A stretch of DNA of 64,000 nucleotides, taken from Pseudoruegeria aquimaris. GTDB taxonomy: Bacteria; Pseudomonadota; Alphaproteobacteria; Rhodobacterales; Rhodobacteraceae. The translations under genes and the position numbers were made by a program. This document shows, piece after piece, positions 60,862 to 64,000 of the stretch. Below the pieces are notes generated by a model. The model was not told where the DNA came from, did not search any database, and worked only from the letters and a program-made list of their open reading frames with translations. The stretch lies in the NCBI RefSeq assembly GCF_900172235.1, contig NZ_FWFQ01000001.1, positions 1-64,000 of the forward strand. The letters are read 5' to 3'. Numbering within the stretch: the stretch's first letter is position 1; every line of letters begins with the position of its first letter.

Positions 60862-62478
60862 TTAGCCACGAACGGCGCGCAATGAAACCCCGGCTTCGGA
60901 GAGTGCGGCGAAAACTTTCGCATCGCGGCCGTAGACGTCACGGCGATACTGCATCGGCCCCTTCGGCTGGGACACCGCCGTGCGGTAGACGATGTGCACG
61001 GGGATCGGCTGTTTCAGATCGATCCGCGTCTCCTTGCCGGAGTCGAGCGCGCGCTTGAAGGTGCCCTCGGGATCGCTCGTCTGCTTGGCCAGCAGCGCAT
61101 GGGCGAACTCGAAGGGCTGCGCGAGCCGGATGCAGCCGTGGCTGAAGGCGCGGGTTTCGCGGCTGAACAGCTTCTTGGCCGGCGTGTCGTGCAGGTAGAT
61201 GTTGTGCGAGTTGGGGAACATGAACTTCACAAGCCCCAGCGCGTTGCCCCGGCTCGGCGGCTGCTTCATGGCGAAGGGGAAGTTGCGCGCCGTGAACTGG
61301 TTGAAGTTGACCGAGCCCCGGCTCACCGTCTGCCCCTTGGAGTTGATCAGCTTCAGGTGGCTGACCGCGTTCGGGTTCTTCTTGAGCATCGGCAGATACT
61401 CCTTGGTGGCGATCGAGCGCGGCACGTTCCACGTCGGGTTCACCACCATGAATTCCATCACGTCCGAGAACTCCGGCGAGCGGCGGTCGGGGGTGTTCTT
61501 GCCGATGACCGAGCGCGTTTCGAAGGTAACCTTGCCGTTGTCCACGATCTTGGCGGAGAAATCGGTGAGGTTGACCCAGACGTGGCGGCTGCCGCGGTTG
61601 CGGTTCATCCAGCGTTCACGCTCCATCGCCACGATGACGGATTTCAGGCGGTCCTCGGCGCTGGTGTTGATCTCGGCCAGCGTGCCGGGGCCGGCGATGC
61701 CGTCGGCCACGAGCCCGTGGTTCTGCTGGAAGGCCTGCACGGCCTTCTGGAGATCGGCGTCATAGACGGGAGACGTGGAGCGCTTCAGGTAGCCCAGCGT
61801 GATGAGCCGGTTGCGCAGCGCCACCACCTGCGGCCCGCTCATGCCCGGCTCCAGCTTCTTGCCCGGCACCTTCGGCCCGTAGCCGCCCTTGGCCAGCAGC
61901 TTCTCCAGCGCCAGCTTTTCCTTCATCAGCCGGGTGTATTCGGCCGATTTGGGCGGCAGCTGCTTGATGAAGCCGCGCGGGCTGGACTTGGAAAACGCCA
62001 CCAGCGTCTGCGTGCGGTTGCGGCGCGGGATCTCGCGCACGATGCCCTTGTCCACGCGGCTGGGCACCAGCACGCCAGACTGGATGTCCTGCGCGTATTG
62101 CAGGAACATCCGGCTCATCTCGACTTCGAGCAGGCCGCGATCCCGCTCCGTGCGGGCGGCCTTGAGGCCGGACTTCACCAGCTCGGCGTCGTAGCGTCGG
62201 GTCGGAAGCCCGTGGGCATCGGCCTGTTCGAGCGCCTGCAGGAAGGCCTTGCGGCGCGCCTTGTCCTTGCCGGACTTGCCCGTCCAGATCGGCTTGTAGC
62301 CGTTTGCCTTGTAGAATTCGGCGATCGCCTTGTCCTTCGAGGCCGCTTCCGCCACGGCCTGGGTGAAGGGTGTCACCTGGGCGCCGGCCGCGCCGGCCAG
62401 CATCAGGAAAGAAACCGAAAGAACCGAAAGAAATGCCAGCAGCCTGTGCAGGGGGCGACCTGCGGTTGCCTGTATCAT
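60862..62478 (-). CDS. L,D-transpeptidase (YcbB/LdtD-like)
   Basis: A 538-residue exported enzyme that makes 3-3 cross-links in peptidoglycan. A signal peptide (about 1-33, ending GAAGAQ) is followed by the scaffold domain, a peptidoglycan-binding domain (about 215-275; MSGPQVVALRNRLITLGYL) and the YkuD catalytic domain with HDTPAKKLFSRETRAFSHGCIRLAQP, where the cysteine of SHGCIR is the nucleophile. It lies 56 bases upstream of lpxD on the same strand, so a joint envelope transcript is possible. It diverges from the DUF882 gene. Confidence 0.93.
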   Translation of the reverse strand: MIQATAGRPLHRLLAFLSVLSVSFLMLAGAAGAQVTPFTQAVAEAASKDKAIAEFYKANGYKPIWTGKSGKDKARRKAFLQALEQADAHGLPTRRYDAELVKSGLKAARTERDRGLLEVEMSRMFLQYAQDIQSGVLVPSRVDKGIVREIPRRNRTQTLVAFSKSSPRGFIKQLPPKSAEYTRLMKEKLALEKLLAKGGYGPKVPGKKLEPGMSGPQVVALRNRLITLGYLKRSTSPVYDADLQKAVQAFQQNHGLVADGIAGPGTLAEINTSAEDRLKSVIVAMERERWMNRNRGSRHVWVNLTDFSAKIVDNGKVTFETRSVIGKNTPDRRSPEFSDVMEFMVVNPTWNVPRSIATKEYLPMLKKNPNAVSHLKLINSKGQTVSRGSVNFNQFTARNFPFAMKQPPSRGNALGLVKFMFPNSHNIYLHDTPAKKLFSRETRAFSHGCIRLAQPFEFAHALLAKQTSDPEGTFKRALDSGKETRIDLKQPIPVHIVYRTAVSQPKGPMQYRRDVYGRDAKVFAALSEAGVSLRAVRG

Positions 62479-62820
62479 ATTGAACCTCTGAACTATCCAA
62501 CCCGCCCGCGGGGAACCGGGCCCCTCAAGCGTGTTTGATCCTGTTATCGTTGTCCAATCACATTAGGCAAAGCGCCCCCGAAAGAACAACCGATGTGCGC
62601 GCGCGGCCACATGCGCCCCCCGATCGGTGCGTTCTTGCGGACCGGCCGCGACTCTGCGGCGGAAATTTGCCAATTCCCCTTGAACCGCCCTCTGCCCACG
62701 AAATCAGCGCTTGGTGACGGAATCATCCTGTGGCATAAAATGGCCACATCTGGGGAACATGATGGCAGGTAAGGCCGCGGGCAAGCGGCCACAGGCAAGC
62801 GACGGGACAGGCGCATCAAC
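62479..62820. other. Divergent control region, L,D-transpeptidase / DUF882 peptidase
   Basis: No gene is seen in these 342 bases. A plus-strand promoter with an overlapping palindrome lies at 62711-62748. The leftward promoter of the transpeptidase should lie within about 100 bases of 62478 but is not clear. A CcrM-type GACTC site occurs near 62650. Confidence 0.45.
62711..62748 (+). promoter_or_regulatory. Promoter with inverted repeat for the DUF882 gene
   Basis: TTGGTG (62711-62716) and CATAAA (62734-62739) are 17 bases apart, 82 bases before the start. TGTGGC (62729-62734) and GCCACA (62743-62748) form a 6-8-6 inverted repeat around the -10, a likely repressor site. Confidence 0.5.
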
Positions 62821-63390
62821 ATGACGAATACGAACTCGACGGGCCTCACGAGGCGTGCCCTTCTTGGTGCATTTGCGGCAACGGCAGTAACGGCAGCACC
62901 CACCTACGCAAACGCGGTCGGCTTCCTTCGCGGGGGCGGCGACATCCGGCGGGTCCGCATGTACTCGGGCCGCACCGGCGAAAGCATCGACACCGTGTAT
63001 TGGATCGAGGGCAAGTACATCAAGGAAGCCCTCAACGAAATCAACCACTTCATGCGCGACTGGCGGCAGAACGAGGCCAAGCCCATCGACACGCGCACGA
63101 TCGACATCATCGCCGCGAGCCACAACCTGCTGGATGTTGACGAGCCCTACATGCTCCTCTCCGGCTACCGCTCGCCCAAGACCAACGCGATGCTGCGCGC
63201 CCGCTCGCGCGGCGTGGCCAAGAACTCCCTCCACATGAAAGCACAAGCCGCCGATCTTCGCCTGCGTTCGCGCTCGGTGAACCAGATCGCGCGGGCCGCC
63301 GCCTCCTGCAAGGCCGGCGGCGTGGGCCGCTACTCCAGTTCCAACTTCGTGCACATGGATTGCGGCGACGTCCGCACCTGGGGCCGCTGA
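62821..63390 (+). CDS. DUF882 / MepK-like murein endopeptidase
   Basis: A 189-residue protein of the DUF882 (peptidase M15, YcbK/MepK) family. E. coli MepK cleaves the 3-3 cross-links that L,D-transpeptidases make. A twin-arginine-type signal, TGLTRRALLGAFAATAVTAA, is followed by the catalytic part with LLSGYRSPKTNAML, the zinc ligands His and Asp in SLHMKAQAADLRL and the final His in FVHMDCG. It is divergent from an L,D-transpeptidase gene, an apt pairing of maker and cutter. Confidence 0.9.
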   Translation: MTNTNSTGLTRRALLGAFAATAVTAAPTYANAVGFLRGGGDIRRVRMYSGRTGESIDTVYWIEGKYIKEALNEINHFMRDWRQNEAKPIDTRTIDIIAASHNLLDVDEPYMLLSGYRSPKTNAMLRARSRGVAKNSLHMKAQAADLRLRSRSVNQIARAAASCKAGGVGRYSSSNFVHMDCGDVRTWGR

Positions 63391-63454
63391 GCCCCCAGAC
63401 CTGCCATTTCACGGGCGTCCCCGGCACAAGGGGATCCTATCGAGCCTGACCGAG

Positions 63455-63486
63455 AAGACCCGCCGAGCCACCGGCGGGTCTTTTGG
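63455..63486 (+). terminator. Rho-independent terminator of the DUF882 gene
   Basis: AAGACCCGCCG (63455-63465) pairs with CGGCGGGTCTT (63472-63482), followed by TTGG-TTTT. It also separates the convergent rlmE gene. Confidence 0.82.
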
Positions 63487-63533
63487 TTTTGCGCGCCCTG
63501 CTCCGGCGCCCGCGCGCCTCGGCCGGGCGTGCC

Positions 63534-64000
63534 TCAGCCGCGGAAGCCCGTGGCGACGACGAATTTCTCGCTGGAATCCGAGCGGCTCGCGCCCGGCTTG
63601 ACGTTCACCACCTTCTCGAACTTCTGCTTCAGCAGCTTCTGGAGATCGCCCTCGGCGCCCCCGGCCAGAACCTTGGCCACGAAGGTGCCGCCTTCCTCCA
63701 GCACGTCGAAGGCGAAATAGGCCGCCGTCTCGCAGAGCGCGATGATGCGCAGGTGATCGGTCTGCTTGTGGCCCGAAGAGGCGGCGGCCATGTCGCTCAT
63801 CACCACGTCGGCCTTGCCGCCGAGCCATTCCTTGACCTTCTGGTCGGCGTCATCGGACATGAAATCCAGCACATGCGCCTCGGCCCCGGCCACGGGCTCC
63901 ACCTCCTGGAGATCGACCCCCAGCACGGTGCCCACGGCCTTGCCCTTCTTCTCGCCGAGCGCGTTGACGCGCTTCACGGCCACCTGGAGCCAGCCGCCGG
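63534..64000 (-). CDS. rlmE: 23S rRNA (uridine-2552-2'-O)-methyltransferase RlmE, partial
   Basis: RlmE (FtsJ/RrmJ) methylates U2552 of 23S rRNA in the large subunit. The visible 155 residues are the C-terminal two thirds; the frame runs out of the window at [10 protein letters not shown], the end of SAM motif I. The K-D-K-E catalytic set is partly seen: [35 protein letters not shown] and [29 protein letters not shown] at the end. A GTG in VAVKR is internal, not the start. Confidence 0.92.
   Translation of the reverse strand, partial: GGWLQVAVKRVNALGEKKGKAVGTVLGVDLQEVEPVAGAEAHVLDFMSDDADQKVKEWLGGKADVVMSDMAAASSGHKQTDHLRIIALCETAAYFAFDVLEEGGTFVAKVLAGGAEGDLQKLLKQKFEKVVNVKPGASRSDSSEKFVVATGFRG

Overview
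The window is GC-rich chromosomal DNA of an alphaproteobacterium, almost certainly of the Rhodobacterales (Rhodobacter/Roseobacter type). Supporting signs are the ctrA-sciP pair, an HvrA-type H-NS protein, a suf operon led by an IscR that lacks the usual cysteine triad, an eukaryote-like NADP isocitrate dehydrogenase, a DctPQM TRAP transporter, a recA promoter with the GTTC-N7-GTTC LexA box, and TTAA-N7-TTAA CtrA boxes. Nearly all of it is dense housekeeping sequence; no prophage or CRISPR array was seen, and the only clear mobile DNA is the end of an IS5-family element at the left edge.

Left part (1-12.8 kb): the IS end abuts a tRNA-modification group (trmFO, a methyltransferase, gluQ), then hisI, a NifU-like protein and marC. 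Next come a 40-residue membrane protein with LexA-type operators, recG, ligA, the cell-cycle regulators ctrA and sciP, mnmA, an H-NS protein and tRNA-Arg(CCG). From 12.9 to 21.7 kb a minus-strand suf operon for Fe-S assembly runs iscR, iscS-like, sufB, four small genes, sufC, sufD, two membrane genes, sufS. Its promoter carries a TTAA-type Irr/ICE-like palindrome (TTAGAA-N3-TTCTAA).

Middle (21.8-39 kb): a hydrolase, a tandem-duplicated HD-domain protein, icd, yitT, an SMR pump, typA, a LuxR-like sensor without its DNA-binding domain, alaS, recA, then a rearranged locus in which the histidine kinase gene cckA and a convergent sulfotransferase gene have both lost their 3' ends, followed by an rsmB-like methyltransferase gene and guaB.

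Right part (39-64 kb): a ureohydrolase gene is followed directly by dctB-dctD and a TRAP transporter operon. A frameshifted Crp/Fnr regulator, aroK-aroB, a small membrane protein with a large exported protein and xerD, a metallophosphoesterase, a CBS-domain protein and a HerA-like ATPase come next. An intergenic region then holds two candidate small RNAs. The end is an envelope block: a DUF808 protein, IalB-like protein, a ketosynthase-ACP-LpxD-L,D-transpeptidase gene group, a DUF882 peptidase and the start of rlmE.

Most notable: the SOS-box small membrane protein at 4.8-5.0 kb, the CckA receiver truncation at 34.1 kb in a window that also holds its final target ctrA, and the two orphan-terminator RNA candidates at 55.9-56.2 kb. 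The cckA junction and the Crp frameshift should be treated as possible sequence or assembly errors until reads are checked.
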